Below the pieces are notes generated by a model. It was not told where the DNA came from. It was given only the letters and a program-made list of their open reading frames with translations, and did not search any database. Below are positions 43,057 through 51,462 of a DNA stretch of 64,000 nt, piece by piece. A program made the position numbers and the translations under genes. The stretch is from Acidobacteriota bacterium. Its GTDB lineage: Bacteria; Acidobacteriota; Vicinamibacteria; Vicinamibacterales; UBA2999. The first letter of the stretch is position 1. Every line of letters begins with the position of its first letter. The stretch covers positions 93,348 through 157,347 of the forward strand of contig JAGNJW010000010.1 of the NCBI GenBank assembly GCA_018000455.1. Reading direction: 5' to 3'.

Positions 43057-43062
43057 TACACT
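43057..43062 (+). promoter_or_regulatory. TACACT -10-like box before a start codon
   Basis: TACACT, then CTGCCGTC, then the permease ATG at 43071. The transcript would begin at the ATG or one to two bases before it. No -35 is evident. Confidence 0.4.
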
Positions 43063-43070
43063 CTGCCGTC

Positions 43071-44399
43071 ATGGCGACGCCGCCACCGACTCAGCCACAA
43101 CTGACGCGCGCGATCGGCCTCACGCAGGCCACGGCCATGGTCGTGGGCACGATCATCGGCACGTCGATCTTCGTGCAGCCCTCCGAGATCACGCGTGAGG
43201 TCGCCACCATCACGGGCATTCTCGTGGCCTGGTCGCTGGCCGGACTCCTCACCTTCCTCGGCGCGATCGTCTGCGCCGAGCTGGCCTCGGCCTTCCCCCA
43301 CACTGGCGGCGTCTACGTCTTCCTCCGCGAGGCCTTCTCAACCCGCGTGGCGTTCATGTGGGGCTGGGCCAACTTCTGGAGCATCCACTCGGGCATCATC
43401 GCCGCGATCGCGGTGGTGTGCGCGCGCTACATCGCCTACTTCGTGCCCCTGTCACCACTGGGGCAGCAGATCGCCGCGGCCGGCGTCATCGCGGTCATCT
43501 CGGCCATCAACTACGTGGGCGTGAGGGCCGGTACCACGGTGCAGACCGCCATCACGGGCGCCAAGCTCGGCGCCATCGTGCTGTTGCTGGCCGCCGGCCT
43601 CGCCTACTCGGGCGCGGCCACCGGCGACGCCTGGACGCTGAGCGTCGACCAACTCACCGCCGTGCCGCTCGATAGGCTCCTGCTCGGCGTAGGCGCCGGG
43701 CTCTTCGCGTTTGGCGGTTGGCACATGGTCACCTACGCTGCCGGTGAGACGACCGACCCGGTGCGCACGCTGCCCAAGGCGCTGACTATCGGCACGCTCA
43801 TCGTGACGGTCTGCTACATCGGCCTGAACGCGGTCTACATGCGCGTGCTGCCCCTCGACGCCGTACGCCAGTCGCCCAGGATCGCCGCCGACGTGGCGCA
43901 GGCGCTGGTCGGCGCCGGTGCGGCCAGCGCCGTCTCGGCGCTCGTCATCGTCTCAGCGTTCGGCGCGCTCACCGGCATCGTGCTCGCCGGCCCACGGATG
44001 TACCTGTCGATGGCGCAGGACGGGATGGCGCTCTCATGGGTCAATGCGGTGCATCCGGTCTACCGCACTCCGCACCGCGCCATCGTGCTGCAGGCGGTGT
44101 GGGCCTCGATCCTCGTGCTGACGGGCAGCTACACGACGCTCTTCGGCCGCGTCATCTACATGGAGTGGTTCTTCTTCGCGCTCATGACGGCCGGCGTCTT
44201 CGTGCTGCGCCGCCGGGCGTCGTACCGGCCCGGATACCGGATGTGGGCCTACCCGGTCGCGCCGCTGCTCTTCATCGTCGCCTCGCTCGCCATCGTCGTG
44301 AACCAGCTGCGCGCACAGCCGGCCGAAGCGCTCTTCGGCGCGGCCGTCGTCGCCAGCGGCTGGCCCGTGGCCCTCTGGGTGACGAGGCGGCGCGCCTAG
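43071..44399 (+). CDS. APC-family amino acid permease, second copy
   Basis: The 442-residue protein has about 12 helices. 'AMVVGTIIGTSIFVQPSE' is the helix-1 substrate motif of APC transporters and 'AELASAFPHTGGVYVFLRE' the following loop. It resembles the permease at 24.9-26.4 kb in design but differs throughout, so they are not a recent duplication. It probably imports or exchanges amino acids. No SD is present; a TACACT box eight bases before the ATG suggests a leaderless transcript. The next gene, an amidohydrolase, follows after 63 bp. Confidence 0.87.
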   Translation: MATPPPTQPQLTRAIGLTQATAMVVGTIIGTSIFVQPSEITREVATITGILVAWSLAGLLTFLGAIVCAELASAFPHTGGVYVFLREAFSTRVAFMWGWANFWSIHSGIIAAIAVVCARYIAYFVPLSPLGQQIAAAGVIAVISAINYVGVRAGTTVQTAITGAKLGAIVLLLAAGLAYSGAATGDAWTLSVDQLTAVPLDRLLLGVGAGLFAFGGWHMVTYAAGETTDPVRTLPKALTIGTLIVTVCYIGLNAVYMRVLPLDAVRQSPRIAADVAQALVGAGAASAVSALVIVSAFGALTGIVLAGPRMYLSMAQDGMALSWVNAVHPVYRTPHRAIVLQAVWASILVLTGSYTTLFGRVIYMEWFFFALMTAGVFVLRRRASYRPGYRMWAYPVAPLLFIVASLAIVVNQLRAQPAEALFGAAVVASGWPVALWVTRRRA

Positions 44400-44446
44400 C
44401 GCCGGTCGCTCCTCGAGCCGGCCCGCCGGCACCGCCGTCGCTGTGA

Positions 44447-44452
44447 TAGCCT
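44447..44452 (+). promoter_or_regulatory. TAGCCT -10-like box before a start codon
   Basis: TAGCCT ends ten bases before the ATG at 44463, with GGCG between. The layout fits the leaderless pattern seen in this window, but the match is weaker. Confidence 0.25.
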
Positions 44453-44462
44453 TCGGCGCGTC

Positions 44463-45443
44463 ATGGAAATCCTCGACGTCCACAATCACTACTACCCGCC
44501 CGAGTATCTCGAACTGCTCAAGAAGGGCGGCAGCGCGATCACCGTCGACGAGGACGAGGACGGCAATCCGCGCGTGCACTACCCGGGCGACTACAACATC
44601 GTCGTCAAGGGCCACCGCGACATCGACTACCGCCAGGACATCCTCGACGAACTCGGCGTCACGAAGCAGGTCATCACCTTCACGACGCCCGGCGTGCACG
44701 TCGAGACACCGGCCATCGCTGCCGAGTGGGCACGGCTCGTCAACGACTGCATGGGAAAGATCGCGAAGGAGCGCTCCCGCCATTTCTCGGCGCTCGCCAC
44801 GCTGCCACTGAACGACCCGGCCGCCGCGGTCGTCGAGCTCGAGCGCGCCATGAAGGAACATGGCCTGCCGGGCGCCATGCTGTTCAGCAACGTCAACGGC
44901 GTGCCGCTGGCCGACGAGCGCTACTTCCCGCTCTACCAGAAGGCCGACGAACTCGGCGCCGTACTGCAGATCCACCCGGAGTATCCGCTCGGCGTCGAGG
45001 CCATGAAGAAGTACTGGCTGATGCCGCTGGTCGGCTTCCTGATGGACACGACCCTGGCCACGGCGCATCTGGTCTTCGCCGGGGTGCCCGAACGCTATCC
45101 GAACATCAAATGGGTGCTCGGCCACCTCGGTGGCGCGATTCCCTATCTCGCCGAGCGGCTCGACCGCGGCTACGAGGCGTTTGCCGAGTGCCGTGCCAAC
45201 ATCACGAAGCCGCCCACCGAGTACTTGAAGCACTTCTACTTCGACACGGTGAATTTCGACCCCAACGCGCTGATGTGCGCGGTGCAATTTGCCGGCGCCG
45301 ATCACATCCTCGCTGGCAGCGACTATCCGCACCAGATTGGCAGCATTCAGAAGATGAAGACCGCGCTTGGCAGTCTGCCGCTATCAGAGGGCGACAAGGC
45401 CCTCATCTCCGGCGGCAACGCCAAGCGCGTCTACGGCCTGTAA
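44463..45443 (+). CDS. Amidohydrolase-2 family enzyme (ACMSD-like)
   Basis: The protein has 326 residues. 'ILDVHNHYYPPEYL' gives the first metal motif (H-x-H), 'LQIHPEYP' a metal His, 'WVLGHLGGAIPYL' the conserved H-x-G-G, and 'HILAGSDYPHQIG' the catalytic Asp. This is the order seen in amidohydrolase-2 proteins such as ACMS decarboxylase and gamma-resorcylate decarboxylase, which are zinc-dependent decarboxylases or hydrolases. The N-terminal insert 'GSAITVDEDEDGNPRVHYPG' is common in such enzymes of unknown substrate. Context gives no firm pathway. Confidence 0.85.
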   Translation: MEILDVHNHYYPPEYLELLKKGGSAITVDEDEDGNPRVHYPGDYNIVVKGHRDIDYRQDILDELGVTKQVITFTTPGVHVETPAIAAEWARLVNDCMGKIAKERSRHFSALATLPLNDPAAAVVELERAMKEHGLPGAMLFSNVNGVPLADERYFPLYQKADELGAVLQIHPEYPLGVEAMKKYWLMPLVGFLMDTTLATAHLVFAGVPERYPNIKWVLGHLGGAIPYLAERLDRGYEAFAECRANITKPPTEYLKHFYFDTVNFDPNALMCAVQFAGADHILAGSDYPHQIGSIQKMKTALGSLPLSEGDKALISGGNAKRVYGL

Positions 45444-45462
45444 CGCTGGGAGGGTCGGCACC

Positions 45463-45672
45463 ATGGGGATGTTCGCGCGCGTCGCGCGCGACCTGATGGA
45501 CGTGCAGGCTGTCATCGTGCCGGGCGTCGGCGTGGCGGCCTGCCAGGCGGGCGCCGACAACACGCGGCGCAACCAGATGCTCGTCTTCGACGAAATCAGG
45601 AAGGGCACGCCGCCCGAAACGATCATCGAGCTGCTGCAGCAGGATCCCGCCCCGACCCTCTACCGACCCTAG
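45463..45672 (+). pseudogene. Truncated DUF1028-like gene
   Basis: From ATG 45463 (GGGAGG upstream) a 69-residue frame reads '[20 protein letters not shown]' and then '[20 protein letters not shown]'. These match an inner part of DUF1028 proteins, where 'PGVG...Q' and 'L..G..pe..i..L...DP' occur in sequence. Full DUF1028 proteins (Ntn-like fold) are over 200 residues and have a longer N-terminus and a large C-terminal part; both are missing here. A short functional protein cannot be excluded since the SD is good. Confidence 0.5.
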
Positions 45673-45728
45673 CGGTCGCGACGGTCGAAAACAGCCGTTC
45701 TGTTCGACTGCTCCCAAGGAGAACCCGC

Positions 45729-46163
45729 ATGGCCACCGACCAGAGCTTCCAGACGCACCGCAAGTTCGTGCCCCTGTACCACTACGTCGCGCTGCCGATC
45801 CTCATGGTCAACGTGCTGGTGGCCGCCTACTACCTGGTGCGAGCGCCCGGTCTGCCGTCGGTATGGGCGCTCCTGATGGGCGTGGCCCTGTTCCTGAGCG
45901 CGCTCTTCGCCCGCGTTTTCGCGCTCGCCGCCCAAGACCGCGTCATCCGCCTCGAGGAGCGGATGCGCATGCGCGAGCTGCTGCCGGAGGCCCTTCGCAG
46001 CCGCATCCACGAGTTCTCGCGGGAGCAGATCATCGGTCTGCGCTTTGCCAGCGACGGCGAGCTGCCGGAACTGGCGGCCACGGTGCTGCGCGACAACATC
46101 CAGAAGCGCGACGCCGTGAAGAAGATGGTCAAGAGCTGGCGCGCCGACGACCACCAGCTATAG
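45729..46163 (+). CDS. DUF6526-like two-helix membrane protein
   Basis: The 144-residue protein opens '[19 protein letters not shown]' with two hydrophobic helices (about 16-36 and 43-66), then a soluble tail '[17 protein letters not shown]' and '[19 protein letters not shown]'. The H-x-K-F-x-P-x-x-H-Y start and the R-L-E-E-R-x-R-x-R core are features of a membrane family of unknown function known in several phyla. AAGGAG lies five to six bases before the ATG. Neighbours give no hint of its role. Confidence 0.7.
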   Translation: MATDQSFQTHRKFVPLYHYVALPILMVNVLVAAYYLVRAPGLPSVWALLMGVALFLSALFARVFALAAQDRVIRLEERMRMRELLPEALRSRIHEFSREQIIGLRFASDGELPELAATVLRDNIQKRDAVKKMVKSWRADDHQL

Positions 46164-46219
46164 GCCAGCGCCGTCGTGCCGAGACAGCGCCCCGCGGTGC
46201 CCTGTCTCGAGGGGCGTAC

Positions 46220-46225
46220 GATACT
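46220..46225 (+). promoter_or_regulatory. GATACT -10-like box before a start codon
   Basis: GATACT (in TACGATACT) is followed by CTGCCGGGC and the ATG at 46235, close to the arrangement at 43057-43071. Confidence 0.35.
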
Positions 46226-46234
46226 CTGCCGGGC

Positions 46235-47371
46235 ATGGCACGCGCCGGTTCCTTGTCCGCCATCACGCGCATCCGCGCCTACCAGGTCGATCTGCCGTTG
46301 CGCGAAGGGCGCTACGCGTGGTCGGGCGGCAACGCCGTCGAGGTCTTCGACGCCACGGTCGTGGCCGTCGACACGGCCGGTGGCGCGACCGGCTGGGGTG
46401 AGATCTGCCCGCTGGGGCCGGCCTACCTGCCAGCCTACGCCGCCGGCGCGCGGGCCGGACTGGCCCAGCTCGCGCCCGAGCTGCTTGGCCTCGACGCCTG
46501 TGCGCTCGGGCTCGTCAACACGCGCATGGACGAGGCCATGCGCGGCCACCCCTATGTGAAGTCCGCGCTCGACATGGCCTGCTGGGACGTGCTCGGGCAG
46601 ACGTCAGGGCTGCCGGTGGCGACGCTGATGGGCGGACACGTCGGTGAGAGCGTGGCGCTCTACCGCGCCATCTCACAGGACACGCCGGCGGCGATGGCGG
46701 CCTCGGTCAAGAAGTACCGGCGCGAGGGCTACCGCAAGTTCCAGCTCAAGGTGGGCGGCGACCCCGACGTGGACATCGCCCGCATCCACGCCGCCGCCGC
46801 CGTGCTCTCGACCGGTGACGTGCTGGTGGCCGACGCCAACACTGGCTGGCCCCAGCACCAAGCGCTGCGCGTGGCGGCCGCCGTCGCCGACGTCGACGTC
46901 TACATCGAGCAACCCTGCCCCACCTACGAGCAGTGTCTCGCGGTGCGCCGGCACACCGACCGTCCGTTCGTGCTCGACGAGGTCATCGACGGACTCGACA
47001 TGGTGGCGCGTACGGCCGCCGATGGCGCCGCCGACGTCATCAACCTCAAGATCTCGAAGGTCGGCGGCCTCACCAAGGCACGGCAGATTCGCGACCTGTG
47101 CGTGTCGCTGGGCCTGGCCATGACGATCGAGGACACCTGGGGCGGCGATATCGTCACCGCCGCCATCGCCCATCTGGCCCACTCGACCCCGGCGCGGTAT
47201 CTCTTCTCCACGACCGACTTCAACTCCTACGGCACCGTCTGCATCGCCGACGGCGCGCCCGAACGCGTCAAAGGGCGGATGGCGGCATCGACGTCGCCGG
47301 GGCTCGGCATCACGCCGCGTCTGGCCGTGCTCGGCCGGCCGGTGATCGACATTCGAGCGGGGCGCTCCTGA
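46235..47371 (+). CDS. Enolase-superfamily dehydratase, cis-3-hydroxy-L-proline dehydratase-like
   Basis: This is a 378-residue mandelate-racemase/muconate-lactonising-enzyme fold. '[12 protein letters not shown]' holds the catalytic Lys, 'VADANTGW' and '[12 protein letters not shown]' and 'FVLDEVIDG' give the three metal ligands (Asp, Glu, Asp/Glu), '[13 protein letters not shown]' the second Lys. The sequence '[15 protein letters not shown]' and the lid region resemble cis-3-hydroxy-L-proline dehydratases, which open the pyrroline pathway; proline-betaine or other substrates remain possible. Together with exported peptidases and APC permeases in the window it fits amino acid scavenging. Confidence 0.78.
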   Translation: MARAGSLSAITRIRAYQVDLPLREGRYAWSGGNAVEVFDATVVAVDTAGGATGWGEICPLGPAYLPAYAAGARAGLAQLAPELLGLDACALGLVNTRMDEAMRGHPYVKSALDMACWDVLGQTSGLPVATLMGGHVGESVALYRAISQDTPAAMAASVKKYRREGYRKFQLKVGGDPDVDIARIHAAAAVLSTGDVLVADANTGWPQHQALRVAAAVADVDVYIEQPCPTYEQCLAVRRHTDRPFVLDEVIDGLDMVARTAADGAADVINLKISKVGGLTKARQIRDLCVSLGLAMTIEDTWGGDIVTAAIAHLAHSTPARYLFSTTDFNSYGTVCIADGAPERVKGRMAASTSPGLGITPRLAVLGRPVIDIRAGRS

Positions 47372-47387
47372 AGCCGGGTGCTGCTGA

Positions 47388-47393
47388 TACACT
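47388..47393 (+). promoter_or_regulatory. TACACT -10-like box upstream of the FAH gene
   Basis: TACACT, GCCGCC, then GTG at 47400. A start of transcription near 47400 would give a 30-nt leader that carries AGGAG for the ATG at 47430, or a leaderless GTG start. Confidence 0.35.
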
Positions 47394-47429
47394 GCCGCCG
47401 TGCCGCATCCGGCCCACACAGGAGCCACC

Positions 47430-48623
47430 ATGACCCGCACCTCGACGTCTCTCACCGCCGGCCTGGGCCTGACCCTGGCGGCAGCGCTCATGGCGACGGT
47501 GGTGTCGACCGTGACCCCGGCAGCGCAGACGGCGCCGAAGTCGACGCCCGACACGCCGTTCAAGCTCATGACCTTCGAGGCCAGTGGCAAGACCCGCGTC
47601 GGCCTGGTCCTCGGCACGCGCGTCATCGACATCGACGGGGCGAACCGCGAACTCACGGCGCGCACCAAGGTCGCGTCGATGACGATGCCGGGCGAGATGA
47701 AGACGCTCATCGAGCAGTACGCGACCGTCTCCCCCCGCCTCTACCAGATCGCCAACTACTTCGCGGCACAGCCGGCGGCCCAGCCCTTCAGCTTCGACGT
47801 CGCCGCGGTGAAGGTGCTGGCGCCGATCAAGTATCCGTGGAACCTGATGGCCGCCTCGGCCAACTACAAGGCCCACGCGGAAGGCATGGGGGTGGCCGGC
47901 GCCGGGGCCTCGGCATCGCCGCCCACTGCGCCGGCGGCACCACCGGCCGGCGGCGCGCGGCCGCCCGGCGGCGGCTTCGACGCCTCGGCCGCCTCGCGCG
48001 TCGTGCCCGATCGTGACGCGCCGATCATGTTCGCCAAGTCGCCGCGCTCGTGCATCATCGACCCGAACGAACCCTTCTACATCGTCGACGGCCGCGGCCG
48101 TACCGACTACGAAGCCGAGCTCGCCATCATCATGGGGCCGCGCCCGGCCTACCGCGTGCCGCGCGAGCAGGCGATGGACTACGTCTTCGGCTACAGCATC
48201 ATGCAGGACCTGAGCGATCGCGGTAGCGATCGCCTGCGCGAGGTCACGATGTTCCCGGGCACCAACTGGTTCGACGGCAAGAGCATCGACCGGGCGGCGC
48301 CGTTCGGCCCCGTCATCGTGCCGAAGGAGTTCCTGCCGAAAGGGCCGAGCGATCTGCGCATCACGACCAAGCTGAACGGCACCATCGTGCAGGATGCGCG
48401 CACCAGCAATCTCATCTGGAGCGAGCCGCACCTGGTCGCCTACATCACCTCGCGCATGACGCTCTATCCCGGCGACGTCATCATCACGGGCACGCCCGCC
48501 GGGACGGGCATGGAGCGGCAGGTGTTTCTGAAGCCGGGCGATGTGGTGACGGTGGAGGTCGAGGGCATCGGCACCTTGACGACGCCCTTCAAGGCGCTGT
48601 CGGAGAAGGCCCCGACGCAGTAA
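47430..48623 (+). CDS. Exported fumarylacetoacetate-hydrolase family protein
   Basis: ATG 47430 has AGGAG six bases upstream (397 residues). A signal peptide of about 33 residues ends at 'VTPAAQT'. The FAH core follows: 'AASANYKAHAEGMG', 'IDYEAELAIIMG'-type 'TDYEAELAIIMG' (metal Glu), 'GYSIMQDLSDRG' and 'PGDVIITGTPAGTG'. A Gly/Ala/Pro-rich insert (about 155-190) interrupts the domain just after its first motif. FAH enzymes cleave C-C bonds of diketo acids or decarboxylate oxaloacetate in the cytosol; export is unusual. Its stop overlaps the convergent gene by 35 bp. Confidence 0.82.
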   Translation: MTRTSTSLTAGLGLTLAAALMATVVSTVTPAAQTAPKSTPDTPFKLMTFEASGKTRVGLVLGTRVIDIDGANRELTARTKVASMTMPGEMKTLIEQYATVSPRLYQIANYFAAQPAAQPFSFDVAAVKVLAPIKYPWNLMAASANYKAHAEGMGVAGAGASASPPTAPAAPPAGGARPPGGGFDASAASRVVPDRDAPIMFAKSPRSCIIDPNEPFYIVDGRGRTDYEAELAIIMGPRPAYRVPREQAMDYVFGYSIMQDLSDRGSDRLREVTMFPGTNWFDGKSIDRAAPFGPVIVPKEFLPKGPSDLRITTKLNGTIVQDARTSNLIWSEPHLVAYITSRMTLYPGDVIITGTPAGTGMERQVFLKPGDVVTVEVEGIGTLTTPFKALSEKAPTQ

Positions 48624-49686
48624 CCGCCTGGGCCGCCGGCGTGAAGCCGAGGTAGCGGTTGGTCACGACCACGAGCTCGAAACTGCCGCCCGGCACGGGC
48701 TTGGCCACCAGCGCCACGACGTCGTAGGTCTGGTCGCGCGGCGCGTCGAAGCGAAAGCCGAGCCCGAGGGCCCCGCAGTCGGCGTCGCCAGCACCAAGCC
48801 GCAGCGGCGTCGCCCACGCCTGCCGACGCGGGCGTTCGGCGGTGGCGAACAGATACTCGTCCCACCACGCCGCCGCGCCCACCACCTCGTCGCCGACCAT
48901 GCCGAAGTTCGTACGGCGTTCGATCGTCACGACACCCGGCGTCGCGGCCTCCGGACCCTTCGAGAGCAGGATGGCGGCCCGCTCGCGGCGGCCCCTCGCA
49001 CCGCCGTCGCGCGCGCTCGAGAAGAGCAGATCGACCTGCCAGCCGTCGGCGGTCGCCGTCGTCACCGCCGGGGCGATGTCGTCGAGGTTACGTTTGCTCG
49101 AGACCAGCACGCGGGTCTCGATTGCGTCTGCCTGCGGCGCCTTGGCCGCCAGCAGCATGCCGCGCTCCGAGAGTCCAGGCCAGCTGCGGAAGGCAGGCCG
49201 CACGAGCAGCCGGGCGCGAAAGCCTTCGGCGGCCGCCGCACTCACCGCGGCGCCCAGATCCTCGAGCTTCTCGAATTCCACGAGCCTCCACGCGCCGGCC
49301 GGCGCCGCCGGCGTCGTGCGCTCGAAGGCCACCTCGTGGCGCGTGCCGAAGGTGCGCGTCGAGGCTTTCGGCACGAACCCCTCCGCGACCAGGCCGTCGA
49401 GCGCGGTCGCCAGATCGCGATCCGCGACGACGCGGTAGTCGGTCGCACCACCCGCGGTGACCGGCGCCTGGAGCACGCTGACCGAACACGGCAGCCCGTC
49501 ACTCACGGCCGCGAGGCGCAGGCCACGTCGCGCCCCGGATGCCAGCTCGCGCTCGAAGCCGCCCCCACCCGACCGGATCCACGCGATCGGCCGATCCGCT
49601 GCCGCCACGAGGGCGCCCGCCATCACCATCACCAGCCCCGCTGCCATCGCCGCTCGCCAGACCTGCCGCCCTGAGAGGTCACGCAT
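48589..49686 (-). CDS. Exported protein of unknown function with internal repeats
   Basis: The 365-residue protein has a signal segment (residues 10-30). At least three units repeat a strand-helix pattern: 'YRVVADRDLATALDGLVAEG', 'LEDLGAAVSAAAAEGFRARL' and 'RNLDDIAPAVTTATADGWQV'. Each has hydrophobic helix residues ending in G-F or G-W. The last 100 residues look like beta structure. No known family. ATG 49686 was chosen; 49695 is equally possible. It converges on the FAH gene with a 35-bp overlap. Confidence 0.55.
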   Translation of the reverse strand: MRDLSGRQVWRAAMAAGLVMVMAGALVAAADRPIAWIRSGGGGFERELASGARRGLRLAAVSDGLPCSVSVLQAPVTAGGATDYRVVADRDLATALDGLVAEGFVPKASTRTFGTRHEVAFERTTPAAPAGAWRLVEFEKLEDLGAAVSAAAAEGFRARLLVRPAFRSWPGLSERGMLLAAKAPQADAIETRVLVSSKRNLDDIAPAVTTATADGWQVDLLFSSARDGGARGRRERAAILLSKGPEAATPGVVTIERRTNFGMVGDEVVGAAAWWDEYLFATAERPRRQAWATPLRLGAGDADCGALGLGFRFDAPRDQTYDVVALVAKPVPGGSFELVVVTNRYLGFTPAAQAVTASGPSPTAP

Positions 49687-49765
49687 GCCCGGCATGGTAA
49701 CGCGGCCGGGGCGCGCCGCGACGCCTGGCCCGTGGATCGGCCATACTGCGGCGTCCGGAGGAATC

Positions 49766-50215
49766 ATGAATCGACGAACCGCCCTGACTGCTGCGGCGGC
49801 GCTGGCGCTCACCAGCGCGCCCGTGGCCGCTGCCCCAGGTAGCGATGTGACTGTGCTTACCCTGCTCGACGACTTCGCCGCCGCCTGGAACCGGCACGAC
49901 GTCGACGCCCTGATGGCGTGCATGGCGCCCGACTGCGTCTTCGAGGCCTCGGCGGGCCCCGACGTGACCGGCACACGCCACGTTGGCACCTCCGCCGTTC
50001 GGGCCGCCTACGCGGCGGTCTTTGCCACCTACGCCGACGCCCGCTGGAACCACCCGCGGCACTTCGTGGCCGGCACGCGCGCGGTGTCCGAGTGGACCTT
50101 CACCGGGACCACCAAGGACGGCACGCGCGTCGAAGTGAATGGCTGCGACATCTTCACGCTGGTAGACGGGAAGATCGCGCTGAAGAACTCCTACCGCAAG
50201 CAGCGTAGTGCCTGA
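49766..50215 (+). CDS. Exported SnoaL/NTF2-like protein
   Basis: The 149-residue protein starts at an ATG with GGAGGA three to five bases upstream. A signal peptide ends at 'APVAAAPG'. 'LLDDFAAAWNRHDVDALMAC' is the N-terminal helix typical of the NTF2/SnoaL fold, followed by 'MAPDCVFEASAGPD' and 'VNGCDIFTLVDGKIALKNSY', the last strand. Such proteins bind small ligands or act as isomerases; the partner here is unknown. It is divergent from the repeat protein and lies 65 bp before the sugar dehydrogenase gene. Confidence 0.8.
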   Translation: MNRRTALTAAAALALTSAPVAAAPGSDVTVLTLLDDFAAAWNRHDVDALMACMAPDCVFEASAGPDVTGTRHVGTSAVRAAYAAVFATYADARWNHPRHFVAGTRAVSEWTFTGTTKDGTRVEVNGCDIFTLVDGKIALKNSYRKQRSA

Positions 50216-50280
50216 GACGGACGGGGGATAATGGCAACCGGCTGCGCGTCGGGCGCGGCCCATGAAATCCGAGGGATACG

Positions 50281-51456
50281 ATGGGACGACTGCTGTTGAG
50301 TCTGGGAGCGGTGGCGGGTCTGACACTGTCGGCGACGGCGCAGCCGGCGCCGGGCGGCGCGATCATGCGCTCGGCGCTGCACGACTTCAAGATCGTGCCC
50401 GTCGTCGAGGGACTGGTGCAGCCGTGGTCGATCGCGTTCCTGCCGGGAGGTGACCTCCTCATCACCGAACGCCCCGGCCGCCTGCGTATTGTGCGCAAGG
50501 GCACGCTGCTGCCCACGCCCGTGGCCGGCGTGCCCGAGGTGGCCTACGAGAACCAGGGCGGACTGCTCGAGGTAGCGCTCCACCCGAACTTCGCCGCCAA
50601 CCGCTTCGTCTACCTGACCTATGCCAAGCGCCGGCCCGACGGTACCGGCAACACCACGGCGCTCGTGCGCGCGACGTTCGAGAAAGACGCGCTCACCGGC
50701 GTCACGCAGCTGTTCGAGTCGGTCTCGACCGGCCGCGGCCACTTCGGCGGCAAGATCGCCTTCGACGGCAAGGGTCACCTGTTCCTCACGCTCGGCGACC
50801 GCCAGGTGCCGCCCGCGGGTGACCTCGAAGCGCATCCCGCGCAGGACCTGTCGAATCACCACGGCACGGTGGTACGCCTGAACGACGACGGCACGGTGCC
50901 GGCCAACAACCCGTTCGTGGGCAAGGCCGGCGTCAAGCCGGAGATCTGGAGTTACGGTCACCGCAACGTGCAGGGCATCGCCATCGATCCGGCCACCGGC
51001 AACGTCTGGACCAACGAGCACGGCCCGCAGGGCGGCGATGAGCTGAACCTCGATCGCGCCGGGAAGAACTACGGCTGGCCGGTCATCGGCTTCGGCGTGA
51101 ACTACACGACCGGCACGGCGATTCATTCCGGCACGCACCGCGAGGGCATGGAGCAGCCGTTGCACGTCTGGGTGCCCTCGATCGGCATCTCCGGAGCCAC
51201 GTTCTACACCGGCGACCGGTTCCCGCAGTGGAAGGGCCAGCTGTTCATCGGCGGCCTGGCCGGCGAGCAGATCGGTCGGGTGACCGTGGCCGGCGAGAAG
51301 GTGCTGTCACGAGAGACACTACTGCCTGGCGTGGGCCGCATCCGCGACATCCGTCAGGGCCCCGACGGCTACCTCTACCTCGTCACCGAAGACCGCGACG
51401 GCAAGCCCACGCCGGTCGTGCGCCTCGAACCGGTCGAACGCGGCACCACGCGGTAG
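50281..51456 (+). CDS. PQQ-dependent soluble sugar dehydrogenase (Asd/GdhB-like)
   Basis: The 391-residue protein has a signal peptide (residues 4-22). It is a six-bladed propeller: 'GLVQPWSIAFLPGGDLLITE', 'GGLLEVALHPNFAANRFVY', 'GRGHFGGKIAFDGKGHLFLT', 'SYGHRNVQGIAIDPATGNVW' and 'HGPQGGDELNLDRAGKNYGW' match the soluble aldose dehydrogenases that bind PQQ and calcium in the periplasm. The catalytic His should be in the 'G-R-G-H-F-G' block. It is followed after 6 bp by the S9 peptidase gene, probably on the same transcript. Confidence 0.87.
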   Translation: MGRLLLSLGAVAGLTLSATAQPAPGGAIMRSALHDFKIVPVVEGLVQPWSIAFLPGGDLLITERPGRLRIVRKGTLLPTPVAGVPEVAYENQGGLLEVALHPNFAANRFVYLTYAKRRPDGTGNTTALVRATFEKDALTGVTQLFESVSTGRGHFGGKIAFDGKGHLFLTLGDRQVPPAGDLEAHPAQDLSNHHGTVVRLNDDGTVPANNPFVGKAGVKPEIWSYGHRNVQGIAIDPATGNVWTNEHGPQGGDELNLDRAGKNYGWPVIGFGVNYTTGTAIHSGTHREGMEQPLHVWVPSIGISGATFYTGDRFPQWKGQLFIGGLAGEQIGRVTVAGEKVLSRETLLPGVGRIRDIRQGPDGYLYLVTEDRDGKPTPVVRLEPVERGTTR

Positions 51457-51462
51457 CCATCG

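Noticed and set aside
43028..43072. Longer CWC protein starting at ATG 43072
   Set aside because: It would overlap the divergent permease start and its promoter box; the ATG at 43027 keeps all cysteines.
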